Assembly (NCBI GenBank): GCA_910577785.1
Contig: CAJTNT010000024.1
Coordinates: 1-62,038 of the forward strand
Source of the DNA: an uncultured Lachnospiraceae bacterium
GTDB lineage: Bacteria > Bacillota > Clostridia > Lachnospirales > Lachnospiraceae
Reading direction: 5' to 3'
Length of the DNA stretch: 62,038 bases
Shown: positions 8,169-16,716 of the stretch, in pieces
Numbering within the stretch: the stretch's first letter is position 1
Layout: each line of letters begins with the position of its first letter
Position numbers and translations under genes: made by a program
Notes under the pieces: generated by a model
Databases searched by the model: none
The model's input: only the letters and a program-made list of their open reading frames with translations
What the model was told of the DNA's origin: nothing

Positions 8169-9980
8169 CTATGCTTCTGGATATTTTGCCGCAGCTGGAA
8201 TCAGAAGTTCCACAATGGTGCCTACTCCTTTCACGCTGCTGATATGCCATGCCGCTTCCTTGCCATAGTATAGCTGGATGCGCTCAAACACATTGACCAG
8301 CCCAATTCCCTTCTCTCCGCTCCATTCCATATCTCTCTGATTATAATACCGCACCTTCTCTTCTTCCATTCCCACGCCGTTGTCCTCTATCACAATATGG
8401 ATTTTGCCCGGCTGCTCCGCTATGCTGATATCCACCCGCAGCAGCCCTCCTTCCATATCTTTGATTCCGTGGAGGATAGCGTTTTCAAGGATAGGCTGGA
8501 TTAGAAGCTTGTACATGCGCAGCTCCCTGGCCTCGTTCTCCACACAGATCTCAAAATCAAAAGAATCCCCATAACGGAGCTGGTATAGGGAAATATAGGA
8601 TTTCAGCCATTCCTCCATCTCTGCTATGGCAGCCATCTGATTGCTCTGGTTTGTGCTGTAACGAAGGATAATGCCCAGGCCGCTGATCATCTTGCTGATT
8701 TCATATTCATCCCTTTTCACTGCCATCCAATTAATAGCATCCAGGGTATTATACAGAAAATGCGGATTAATCTGTGACTCCAGGGCTTTGATTTCCGCCT
8801 GGTTCTTCTTCTCTGAAATATCCTTCACTTCTTGGATTAAGTTTTTCACCTTGGTCGCCATCTGGTTAAAATTCTCCCCGATACGGCCAAATTCATCTTT
8901 GCGATCCACCTCCAGACGGACATCCATATTGCCCTTCTCCATCTGCCGGATCGCATCCATAATCTTGGAAAGGTATGTGGTAAAATAGTGATTTATAGAA
9001 TTAAGGAACAGGACAACTACCAGCACATCCAGCACAAGCAGGCCCGCATAAATATTTTGGATATCCCTTACATCGCGCATAATATAATTGCCATCGTATA
9101 CATTATGAAAAACCCAGCCGGTCGTGGGATCCCGGTAGCTGATGCTGCCCAGATCCCAGCCGTCAAACATTTCAATCTTGCGGATAAATCCAAGGTTCCC
9201 CTCTTCCTTCGACAGACTCTGCCCGATATAAGCGCTGTCTGGAAATGAAATAATTGTCCCTTCCGCATCTGTAATAAAATTCGTGCTGTTGCCCTCCCCG
9301 GATTCCTCCCCATTGCAGATTTTTTCTAATTCATCTTCGTAAATCCCCATGAGAAAAGATGCCACAGCGCCTTCTTCTAAATTATCTGTATTGTACAGTT
9401 CTTTCCCAATAAAAAAAATCCTCTCTTCTTTCTCATTGGACACGAAACGCTGGGTGGGAATAAGGACTACCTCATTTTTGCCTGTGGTCAATTTATAGGG
9501 CACAGTCTGACGCAAATCTGTGTAATCCCTCCATATACTGTCCAATGCAGATCCGGTCTGGCTGTCATAGGTAATGCTTTCGCCTGTCTTACAGATAAGG
9601 CTCAGGCTGCGGATTTCGCGCTTGGACTCAGCATATTGCTTCAAGCGTTCATTAATGACGAAATATAGTGAGGCCTGTTCACGCTTATCCGCTCTGTGGT
9701 AATGCGTTAGGCTTTGGATAAGGTCTTTATCCAGGTAGATTTGGTAGACAATGTCAGTATAAGACTCCAGCTTCAGGGAAAATTCCTTGGAAATCTGCTT
9801 GAGATTGTTCCTTGTCAATTCGTCAATCTGACGATCCATGGAACGGATGCTTACTTCCAGGAAGAACATCTGCATCAGGAAAACAGGCAAAATACAGACG
9901 CCCAAGCTGATGCTTAGGAATTTTTTCCGGAAGCTTAAGTCTTTATACCATTGTCCTATATAATTCCTGGTTTTTCGCAT
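8169..9980 (-). CDS. Membrane sensor histidine kinase (YesM-like, LytS/HisK family)
   Basis: 603 residues from the preferred start at 9980, which has AAGGCGG upstream; an in-frame ATG at 10073 lacks a good ribosome site. One membrane helix lies near residues 20-40, then a ~270-residue extracellular sensor region, a second helix near 313 and a HAMP segment. A His_kinase (PF06580) domain follows with NPHFLYNTLDAINW (phospho-His near 407), and a HATPase domain with N-box QPILENAILHG (near 503) and DNGVGM. It is the partner of the response regulator immediately downstream. The signal is unknown; neighbouring genes suggest arabino-oligosaccharides, perhaps through the binding lipoprotein. Confidence 0.92.
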   Translation of the reverse strand: MRKTRNYIGQWYKDLSFRKKFLSISLGVCILPVFLMQMFFLEVSIRSMDRQIDELTRNNLKQISKEFSLKLESYTDIVYQIYLDKDLIQSLTHYHRADKREQASLYFVINERLKQYAESKREIRSLSLICKTGESITYDSQTGSALDSIWRDYTDLRQTVPYKLTTGKNEVVLIPTQRFVSNEKEERIFFIGKELYNTDNLEEGAVASFLMGIYEDELEKICNGEESGEGNSTNFITDAEGTIISFPDSAYIGQSLSKEEGNLGFIRKIEMFDGWDLGSISYRDPTTGWVFHNVYDGNYIMRDVRDIQNIYAGLLVLDVLVVVLFLNSINHYFTTYLSKIMDAIRQMEKGNMDVRLEVDRKDEFGRIGENFNQMATKVKNLIQEVKDISEKKNQAEIKALESQINPHFLYNTLDAINWMAVKRDEYEISKMISGLGIILRYSTNQSNQMAAIAEMEEWLKSYISLYQLRYGDSFDFEICVENEARELRMYKLLIQPILENAILHGIKDMEGGLLRVDISIAEQPGKIHIVIEDNGVGMEEEKVRYYNQRDMEWSGEKGIGLVNVFERIQLYYGKEAAWHISSVKGVGTIVELLIPAAAKYPEA

Positions 9981-10123
9981 AGTGGTTCCGCCTTTTTGTG
10001 CTAATAAAATGGTGAAAATTCGGCTCCAATTGGGGGATGGCCATACGAAACGTCCTTGTTGTGAGAAAAGCATTTATCTAAATATAATTGTGCCCGTACA
10101 CTCGTTGGAATATGGTATACATG

Positions 10124-12004
10124 TCACCTTATGATCAGTTTTTTAGTTGTGCTTGCTTTTCCTAAAATCTTTGATTTCTTGCTGTCTAATCGGTAAGCTT
10201 GAATTTTAAAGTAATAGGTTCCTTTGCTTAACTTACCGGTTGTCCATTTTGTGACTTTCTTGGAGCTTATTATTTTGGTCTTTACTGACTTTTTGAACTT
10301 TTTATCTTTGGCAAATGTAATTTTACAGCCGTTTACTTTTGTCCCATTGTTCAGTTTAAAGGTTATCATGGCTTTGCGGCCTTTTTTCGCTTTCACGGAG
10401 GAGATTTTGGGCGCTTTGATTTGGCTCCATTTCGCTCTTAAGGTTAAGTTCTTGGTTACCTTTTTACGGAAAGAATACTTTTTGCCATTCAGATACCAGC
10501 CTTCGAAGTAATAACCTTCCCTCTTTGGAGATGTGGGGGCAGTGACTTTTTTTCCCTTTTTTACCGTTTTTGCAACGGTTTTCTTTCCATTATTATAGAC
10601 AAACTTTACCTTGTAATTTTTGACTACAGGATCCGGTTTGTCAGGTTCGGGTTTGTCGGGTTTGGGCTGTTCCGGGTTGTCAGGTTCAGGCTGATCTGGG
10701 TTGTCAGGATCTGGCTGTTCGGGCTGGTTAGGGTCTACGTAAGTGTAATTATCTGGAACCGTACCATTTTCCCAGGGAGCGGGGAGATACTGGTCAGAGA
10801 CATAGATTTTCGACATAAAATCATAGGCCTCCTTGTCATAGGCTTTCAGCTCTTCCCTGGTATTGATGGGGCCACGGACGCCGTCCCATTTTCCATCCTG
10901 TGTATCATCCATCGCGTTAAACCAGATGGCCGTCAAGGTTGCAAAATATTCACTGGAATTGGAGCCAGCGTAAGAATTTGCCCATTTTCCATTGCCTGTG
11001 GATGTATTGTAAATATTTTCAAATTCTGCCTTCTGGGCGTCATCCAGACCGTAATTCTGCACGGTATGGCCAAATTCATGGGCAAGGATAGACTCATTGG
11101 GATAACCTGTATGATAATTTCCGGAACCATCGCTAATCAAGCGCAGGACGTTGGCGTCTTTGATAGAAGCAAGCTGTGTGCCGCCAAACCCCTCCACATA
11201 AAGGTAGTTTTCATCATAGCTGTAACGGTGCTCCAGGATATCATAGGCAATCTCGCCCTCCCCATATATGCCCAGCATACAGCCGGCATCGCCCATGCGC
11301 TTTGCAAGCGTCTCATTGGCAAGGATGACTTCCAACATCTCAGCCGCCTTGGTCATAGCTTGCGGACGTACTGCTTTCGAGCCAAGCACACGTACGCCAC
11401 AGCCTAATTTTACTTCCTGTTGGTAAAATGGCTCATACGCATCAACCGTTATCGTCTGTCCTGGCACATAAGTCCCAGCTTCGCTGCGGATACAATTGGG
11501 GGTAATCTGAACCTTAATCTCTGGAAGGACTGCATTCTTATCTCCTACGGGCAGATTGGAAACCGCTGAAATTGCCTTTGGCAGGCTGATGGATGTCTTC
11601 CACTGATCCGGGTTATTGGGATAATGGCTATTGCGGGTGCTATAACATACAATCCCCCCTGGAAGCCAGCTCCAGCTCTCTTCGTCCCATATCCACGGTT
11701 CCTTGCTAATCTCCACTGCCTTCCCATCTATGGTTATTGTAAAGCTGGCGGTGGCATCTGCGCCAAGCACCTTCTGATCCCAGTAGATTTCGAGGTCACG
11801 TTCACTGACCAACTGTGCCTTAAGAATAGAAGGCACATCTTCTGCTGCCTCTACGCTCTGTGGCGCAAATATCCCTGACAGCATCCCCACTGCCATCGCA
11901 AGGCATAGCAGCCATGACGTCAATTTTAATGCTGCTTCTTTGTTCTTCCTGCCATTCCCCATTCTAAAATAACAAAAACTCTTATAACGATTCTTCTTCC
12001 CCAT
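10124..12004 (-). CDS. Secreted zincin metallopeptidase-like protein with InlB-type repeat
   Basis: 626 residues. A signal peptide lies after a basic N-terminus (hydrophobic core SWLLCLAMAVGML, cleavage near VEA-AED). A domain with the zinc-binding motif HEFGH near residue 309 carries a glutamate in SEYFATL about 43 residues later, an arrangement resembling M34/anthrax-lethal-factor-like (ATLF) peptidases. A Pro/Asp/Glu/Gln-rich linker (about 423-460) follows, then one InlB/Listeria-Bacteroides repeat (about 465-521) and a lysine-rich fibronectin-like C-terminus. It is expected to act outside the cell, possibly on mucin or host proteins. AGGAG lies 8 bases before the start. The zincin assignment is motif-based; the exact peptidase family is uncertain. 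Confidence 0.7.
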   Translation of the reverse strand: MGKKNRYKSFCYFRMGNGRKNKEAALKLTSWLLCLAMAVGMLSGIFAPQSVEAAEDVPSILKAQLVSERDLEIYWDQKVLGADATASFTITIDGKAVEISKEPWIWDEESWSWLPGGIVCYSTRNSHYPNNPDQWKTSISLPKAISAVSNLPVGDKNAVLPEIKVQITPNCIRSEAGTYVPGQTITVDAYEPFYQQEVKLGCGVRVLGSKAVRPQAMTKAAEMLEVILANETLAKRMGDAGCMLGIYGEGEIAYDILEHRYSYDENYLYVEGFGGTQLASIKDANVLRLISDGSGNYHTGYPNESILAHEFGHTVQNYGLDDAQKAEFENIYNTSTGNGKWANSYAGSNSSEYFATLTAIWFNAMDDTQDGKWDGVRGPINTREELKAYDKEAYDFMSKIYVSDQYLPAPWENGTVPDNYTYVDPNQPEQPDPDNPDQPEPDNPEQPKPDKPEPDKPDPVVKNYKVKFVYNNGKKTVAKTVKKGKKVTAPTSPKREGYYFEGWYLNGKKYSFRKKVTKNLTLRAKWSQIKAPKISSVKAKKGRKAMITFKLNNGTKVNGCKITFAKDKKFKKSVKTKIISSKKVTKWTTGKLSKGTYYFKIQAYRLDSKKSKILGKASTTKKLIIR

Positions 12005-12119
12005 AATAATTCTCCTAATTCTTCTTGCTTACTCATACAGGCGCTATTTTGTACAGGGATAGGCTGACTGCACATTTACACCTGGCCATGGGGACAATTT
12101 GTGCAAGCCAGTTCCTTTA

Positions 12120-13262
12120 TCAACGCCGAATCTGAAGCAGCTTCGCCTTCAGTTCTCCTTCCATCCGATTAATTTCTATCTCCGCCTCCCGGCGCTTCTG
12201 CCTTCCCTCCTGCTGGATACGCATCACTTCATCAAGGGTGGAAATCAGCGATTCATTGGTGAGGCGCAAGGTTTCCATATCTACTATTCCCCGCTCCGAC
12301 TCCTTCGCTGTCTCAATCGTGGCGACCTTTAGCCGCTGGGCATTCTTCTTCAGCAATTCATTGGTAAGGTCGGTTACTTCCCGCTGTGCCTGGGCAGCCT
12401 GGGCAGAATGTTCCACGCCCAGGGCAAGCACCATCTGGCTTTTCCACAGAGGAATCGTATTCACAAGCGTAGACTGGATCTTCTCCACCATAATCGTGTC
12501 ATTATTCTGCACCAGGCGGATCTGGGGCGCCGTCTGGATGGAAATCATCCGAGTCAGTTCCAAATCGTGGATCTTTTTCTCAAAACGGCTGCACAAGGCT
12601 TCCAAATCCTTCGCATCCTGGGCGTCTTCCGGCAGCCCGGAACGCTCTGCCTTCGTAATCAATTCTGTCAGCTCTGTCCGGCGCACCTCGTCCAATTTCT
12701 TCTTCCCTGCCAGGATATACATGGAAAGCTCTTTAAAATAAAACTTGTTCTGCTCATACATCTTGTCGAGGATGGCAGCGTCTTTCATCAGCTGCCTCTG
12801 GTGCCCTTCCAATACCTTGCAGATTTTGTTTACATTGGTCTCCGCCTTGTCGTACTTCATTTTTAGGAGGCTCAGCTTGTTCACTGGCTTTTTGAAAATT
12901 CCCAAAAAGCCTTTTTCCTCTTCCGCGTCAAAACCCTTCAGTTCTGTTACCACACCCGTTAGCAGGTCGCCAATTTCTCCTAAATCCTTTGTCTGGACAT
13001 TTTCCAGGGCTTTTTCTGAGAAATCCGCCATTTTCTTCTGCGTACCCGCGCCGTACTGGAGGATAATATTGGAATTGTGCAGATCAATCTGTTTGGTAAA
13101 CTGATCCACCATACGGCGTTCCTCTTCCGACAGCATGGAATCATCCCACCCTGGCTCTGCCGGCTTCTCCTGCTGCACCTGCACTGGCGGCTGCGCCTGA
13201 TCCTGAAATGGATCCAATGTCAGCACAGGCGTTTCTGTAAACTCTTTAAATTCTTCACTCAT
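12120..13262 (-). CDS. TelA-family toxic anion resistance protein
   Basis: A 380-residue cytoplasmic, strongly helical, charged protein of the TelA family (PF05816), recognised from the DEVMRIQQEGRQKR C-terminus and the long coiled-coil body. Family members are linked to tellurite, nisin and envelope-stress resistance; the mechanism is unclear. It follows the XpaC-family gene by 21 bases with GGAGAAGGAG as ribosome site. The same gene pair occurs in Bacillus (xpaC-yaaN), which supports both calls. Confidence 0.88.
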   Translation of the reverse strand: MSEEFKEFTETPVLTLDPFQDQAQPPVQVQQEKPAEPGWDDSMLSEEERRMVDQFTKQIDLHNSNIILQYGAGTQKKMADFSEKALENVQTKDLGEIGDLLTGVVTELKGFDAEEEKGFLGIFKKPVNKLSLLKMKYDKAETNVNKICKVLEGHQRQLMKDAAILDKMYEQNKFYFKELSMYILAGKKKLDEVRRTELTELITKAERSGLPEDAQDAKDLEALCSRFEKKIHDLELTRMISIQTAPQIRLVQNNDTIMVEKIQSTLVNTIPLWKSQMVLALGVEHSAQAAQAQREVTDLTNELLKKNAQRLKVATIETAKESERGIVDMETLRLTNESLISTLDEVMRIQQEGRQKRREAEIEINRMEGELKAKLLQIRR

Positions 13263-13283
13263 GCTCCTTCTCCAATCTTTTTT

Positions 13284-14546
13284 CTAGTGAAAATCTCCCT
13301 CTGTCAATCCTTCCTGCGCCAACATGGTATGTAGCACAGAAATATCCGTAGATACGTCCCATGCCACGTCCTCAAAGAGGCTGTCCAGCAATTTTTCAAA
13401 AGCCACATTCAACGTATCCAACGTTTTCTCTATTTCCCGCTTCGAGGACTTGATGTTCCCTCCCTGGATGGGCTGGCCATCCAGCTGGCGGTAAGCCTCC
13501 AGCAGCTTGACTGTGGTAGGCAGGTAATACTCCATTAATTTGTGGATATCCTCCAGAGAATCTGGATTCTCCTTCACCCGTTCAAAAATCCTCTGCACCA
13601 GCGTTTCTATGCGGGTAATCTTCTGTGAAATCTCCACCTCTGGAATGGCATCGTTGCATTCCCTGATCTTCCTCAAATAGGCGTTCCCTTCCTCAATAAC
13701 TTGTCCTATCTCACCCTGCGCCTGCATCTGTTTCTGCTCCATTTGCTGACGAAGTTCCAGCCGTTTCTGCTCCTCCTGCTGCCGAAGCTCCAGCCTTTCC
13801 TGCTCCTTGCGGCTCTTTTGGATGGCCTGGTACTCCCGGTAGGTATCATGGCTGACAATCAGGCAAGTATTATCCTGATCCAGATGCCCCTGGCGGAACC
13901 AGCCCCTGGCAATCATTTTCCGGAGATCCTTTAAGACAAATTTGGGAGATTTCCCGCTCTGGTCTGACAATTCCTTGATATTGCAATAGGTCCTGCCCTG
14001 CAGCCCGGAAATATAACTCCGGTAACGCTTCAGCGCCGACAACATGCTGCTGCCCTTCCAGGCCATGAAACCGCTGCATGCAAACAAGGGGATTAAGATG
14101 CCCAGCGCAATTTTAATGCCAACCGGAACGGAACCCATGAAAAACGCTATGATAAACAAGACCATGGCTGCAATGCCCGTCACGCCACTGAACGTGTAGC
14201 CGCAGGCGGCTAAGAACCAGCCCCCTATGCTGACGGATCTATTTTTCTGGAAAAGCTCCTGCCTGGCCAGTTGATTCTTCTGATCTACAATCCTTACCTG
14301 GGCTTTGGAAGCTTTTTCTTCCCCCATTTCCTTCCACGTTCCCATCCTGGTGCGCATCTGCTTCTGCCAGCCCGTGGCTTCTGTAACCGCCTGCCCCGCG
14401 GCACGGATCCCGTTTTGGATATCATTGACGGCGCCATTGACAGAATCGGTGATGTTCTTGTTCAGCTGCTGAAAATTCTGGGTATGGATGGCATTGTCTA
14501 CAATACTGCGGATTTCCCTGCCATATTTTTCCCAATTATTGTCCAT
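13284..14546 (-). CDS. XpaC-family membrane protein (5-bromo-4-chloroindolyl phosphate hydrolysis family)
   Basis: 420 residues from the ATG at 14546, preferred because AAAGGA lies 9 bases upstream; an in-frame ATG at 14570 adds eight residues. The N-terminal third is soluble, two adjacent hydrophobic helices (around GYTFSGVTGIAAMVLFI and GIKIALGILIPLFA) follow, and then a winged-helix-like segment and a Gln/Glu/Arg-rich coiled coil (LELRQQEEQKRLELRQQ). First gene of the telA operon. Function is poorly defined; the family name derives from a phenotype in Bacillus. Confidence 0.82.
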   Translation of the reverse strand: MDNNWEKYGREIRSIVDNAIHTQNFQQLNKNITDSVNGAVNDIQNGIRAAGQAVTEATGWQKQMRTRMGTWKEMGEEKASKAQVRIVDQKNQLARQELFQKNRSVSIGGWFLAACGYTFSGVTGIAAMVLFIIAFFMGSVPVGIKIALGILIPLFACSGFMAWKGSSMLSALKRYRSYISGLQGRTYCNIKELSDQSGKSPKFVLKDLRKMIARGWFRQGHLDQDNTCLIVSHDTYREYQAIQKSRKEQERLELRQQEEQKRLELRQQMEQKQMQAQGEIGQVIEEGNAYLRKIRECNDAIPEVEISQKITRIETLVQRIFERVKENPDSLEDIHKLMEYYLPTTVKLLEAYRQLDGQPIQGGNIKSSKREIEKTLDTLNVAFEKLLDSLFEDVAWDVSTDISVLHTMLAQEGLTEGDFH

Positions 14547-14623
14547 TCCTATCATTCCTTTCCAGGGCATAAAGATGATGATTGCAAAATTGATTTGTTT
14601 TTCCTATAAATTCTGCTATTCCT

Positions 14624-14652
14624 ATTATGTACCATCAATCTTGTAAAAGCAA
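14624..14652 (-). promoter_or_regulatory. Promoter of the xpaC-telA operon
   Basis: TTGCTT (14647-14652), 17-base spacer, CATAAT (14624-14629) on the minus strand, about 80 bases ahead of the XpaC start. Confidence 0.6.
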
Positions 14653-14662
14653 GTAATTTTTC

Positions 14663-14785
14663 TTGAGTTATTTTTAGTAAAATGGTAAAATAATTTTTAT
14701 TAACATAAAACCTGTATTACAATTTTTATACTTCAAGGCAGATAGATCTGCCTCAGGTTTCAACGGATGCACACTTAACGCATCC
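14663..14785 (+). promoter_or_regulatory. Promoter and leader hairpins of the ABC-class ATPase gene
   Basis: TTGAGT (14663-14668), 17-base spacer and TAAAAT (14686-14691) form a plus-strand promoter. The leader holds two inverted repeats: AGGCAGAT/ATCTGCCT (14736-14753) and GGATGC/GCATCC (about 14764-14785), the latter just before the ribosome site. They could be operator or mRNA structures. Confidence 0.5.
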
Positions 14786-14805
14786 ATCAAAGAAATGGAG
14801 GAAAT

Positions 14806-16506
14806 ATGAAGACATCAACAGACTTAAGAGAATTATTGAACCGCATTGACCATAGGGGATATCCAGCTTACAAGGATACCCGGGGAACTTACCAGTTTGA
14901 CGGCTATATGCTGTCCATTGACCATGTACAGGGAGATCCTTTTGCAGCGCCTTCCAGGGTAAGCGTACATGTCCCAGGCAGGATGGCTAATTTCCCAACA
15001 GATTTATATGGGGAAAAGCATAAGAGGATTGCATTGCAGGACTTTTTAATCCGTGGGTTTGCCAAACAGATTGAAACATTTAACTTTAAAGCCAAAGGCT
15101 CTGGAAAGAGCGGGCTGATGTCTGTCAGCCGCTGCGGGCAAGAAATCCTAGAACGGACAGCCTGTGAGATAGAAAAAGACGGCAAAGTCATCGTGCGGAT
15201 GGAAATTGGCTTTCCAGCCAACGGAAGGACGATTAACAGCCGGGAATTAATCCGCATCCTTTTTGACTTCCTGCCAGGATGTGTCAAAAAATCACTATTT
15301 TACCGCCTTCTGGACAAAGAGGCCGTCCAAAAAACAGCGCAGCTGGCGGAAGACCAGCATTTTATCCGCCAGCAGCTGCCCAAACTTGGCCTGGTGGCCT
15401 TTGTCGCCAATGGCGCGGTGCTGCCCAGAGAATCCGGCGTCTCTGACCGCCCCATGCGGGGAGCCATTCCCTTCCAGGCGCCGCCTTCCATGGAAATCGA
15501 GCTGCAGCTTCCCAACCACGGAAGCCTCAAGGGTATGGGCATCCAAAAGGGCATCACCTTAATTGTAGGCGGCGGCTACCACGGAAAATCTACCTTATTA
15601 AAGGCCCTGGAACTGGGCGTTTATAACCATATCGCCGGCGATGGGCGTGAATTCGTCATCACTGACGGCAAGGCGATGAAAATCCGCGCAGAGGATGGGC
15701 GCAGCATCAAAAACGTGGACATTTCCATGTTTATCAATAACCTTCCCAATGGAAAATCCACCGCCCACTTCTCCACTGAGGACGCCAGCGGGAGCACCTC
15801 CCAGGCAACCAATGTGATCGAGGCAATGGAGGCTGGCAGCAGCCTGCTCCTAATTGACGAAGATACCAGCGCTACCAACTTTATGATCCGTGACGAACTG
15901 ATGCAGCGTGTCATCCATCCGAAGGCAGAGCCGATTACGCCCTTTATCAACCGGGTGCAGGAACTCTATAGCAATTACGGAATCTCCACCGTCCTGGTGG
16001 CCGGCAGTTCCGGCTCTTATTTCCATAAGGCGGGCTGCATTATCCAGATGGAACGGTATCTGCCCAAAGATATCACAGCCTTTGCCAAAGAAGAGGCAGC
16101 CGCCTTCCCCATCCCGGAAGAAAGCATTGCGCCTGGCGAACAGCCTTCTTTCCAGAGAATTGTAAAAATTGACCACAAGTTTAAGTCGAATGACAGAATT
16201 AAAATGAAGACCCTAGGCATGGATTCTGTGATGCTGAACCATGATACGATTGAGCTTCGGTATGTGGAACAGCTGGCAGATTCCGAACAGCTCTATGCAC
16301 TGGGATGCCTGGTGAAATATGCGCAATTACAGGTATTTGATGGGAAGAAGACCCTGACAGAAGCGGTGGACATGCTGGATCAGCTGTTACAGGAAAAAGG
16401 GCTGGCAGCGGTCTGCGGGGGCAGCTATGTGCCCAGCGGGCTAGCGATGCCCCGTCGGCAGGAGATTTTTGCCTGCCTGAACCGGTACCGGGGGTTGAAG
16501 GTATAA
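14806..16506 (+). CDS. Predicted ATPase of the ABC class (PF09818 type)
   Basis: A 566-residue cytoplasmic protein. Walker A is GGGYHGKST near residue 256 and the Walker B/acidic region is SLLLIDEDTSATNFMIRD. These features, and the N-terminal DLRELLNRIDHRGYPAYKD block, are characteristic of the stand-alone 'ABC-class ATPase' family. No membrane helices or partner permease are present. The start has GGAGGAAAT directly upstream. Function in this family is not established. It is transcribed alone, divergently from xpaC-telA. Confidence 0.88.
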   Translation: MKTSTDLRELLNRIDHRGYPAYKDTRGTYQFDGYMLSIDHVQGDPFAAPSRVSVHVPGRMANFPTDLYGEKHKRIALQDFLIRGFAKQIETFNFKAKGSGKSGLMSVSRCGQEILERTACEIEKDGKVIVRMEIGFPANGRTINSRELIRILFDFLPGCVKKSLFYRLLDKEAVQKTAQLAEDQHFIRQQLPKLGLVAFVANGAVLPRESGVSDRPMRGAIPFQAPPSMEIELQLPNHGSLKGMGIQKGITLIVGGGYHGKSTLLKALELGVYNHIAGDGREFVITDGKAMKIRAEDGRSIKNVDISMFINNLPNGKSTAHFSTEDASGSTSQATNVIEAMEAGSSLLLIDEDTSATNFMIRDELMQRVIHPKAEPITPFINRVQELYSNYGISTVLVAGSSGSYFHKAGCIIQMERYLPKDITAFAKEEAAAFPIPEESIAPGEQPSFQRIVKIDHKFKSNDRIKMKTLGMDSVMLNHDTIELRYVEQLADSEQLYALGCLVKYAQLQVFDGKKTLTEAVDMLDQLLQEKGLAAVCGGSYVPSGLAMPRRQEIFACLNRYRGLKV

Positions 16507-16581
16507 TCCACAGCATAACAGATGTTCGTCAAGCCATACCAGCTGGTATTGGTAACAGCAATTACTCCGTAGCGAAGGAAG

Positions 16582-16690
16582 TGGGGAGACTGCATAAAGA
16601 ACCCTTTCGTACTGTTACATTGCTAAAAGCCAGCGGCGCTTGTTCCGCAAGGGCTCAGTGCAAAAGCGCGTTTCTGCTGCAGCCTCCCCA
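16582..16690. repeat. Long imperfect hairpin element, copy A
   Basis: Outer arms TGGGGAG-CTGCA and TGCAG-CTCCCCA close a ~109-nt fold. Directly inside the stem are GCATAAAGAACCCT (16592-16605) and AGCGCGTTTCTGCTGC (16665-16680), nearly identical to the corresponding segments of the element at 54497-54630 in opposite orientation. It lies between convergent genes (ABC-class ATPase and GH51), so it may also end both transcripts. Confidence 0.75.
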
Positions 16691-16716
16691 TTTAACATAA
16701 AACTCCTTACTATTTA

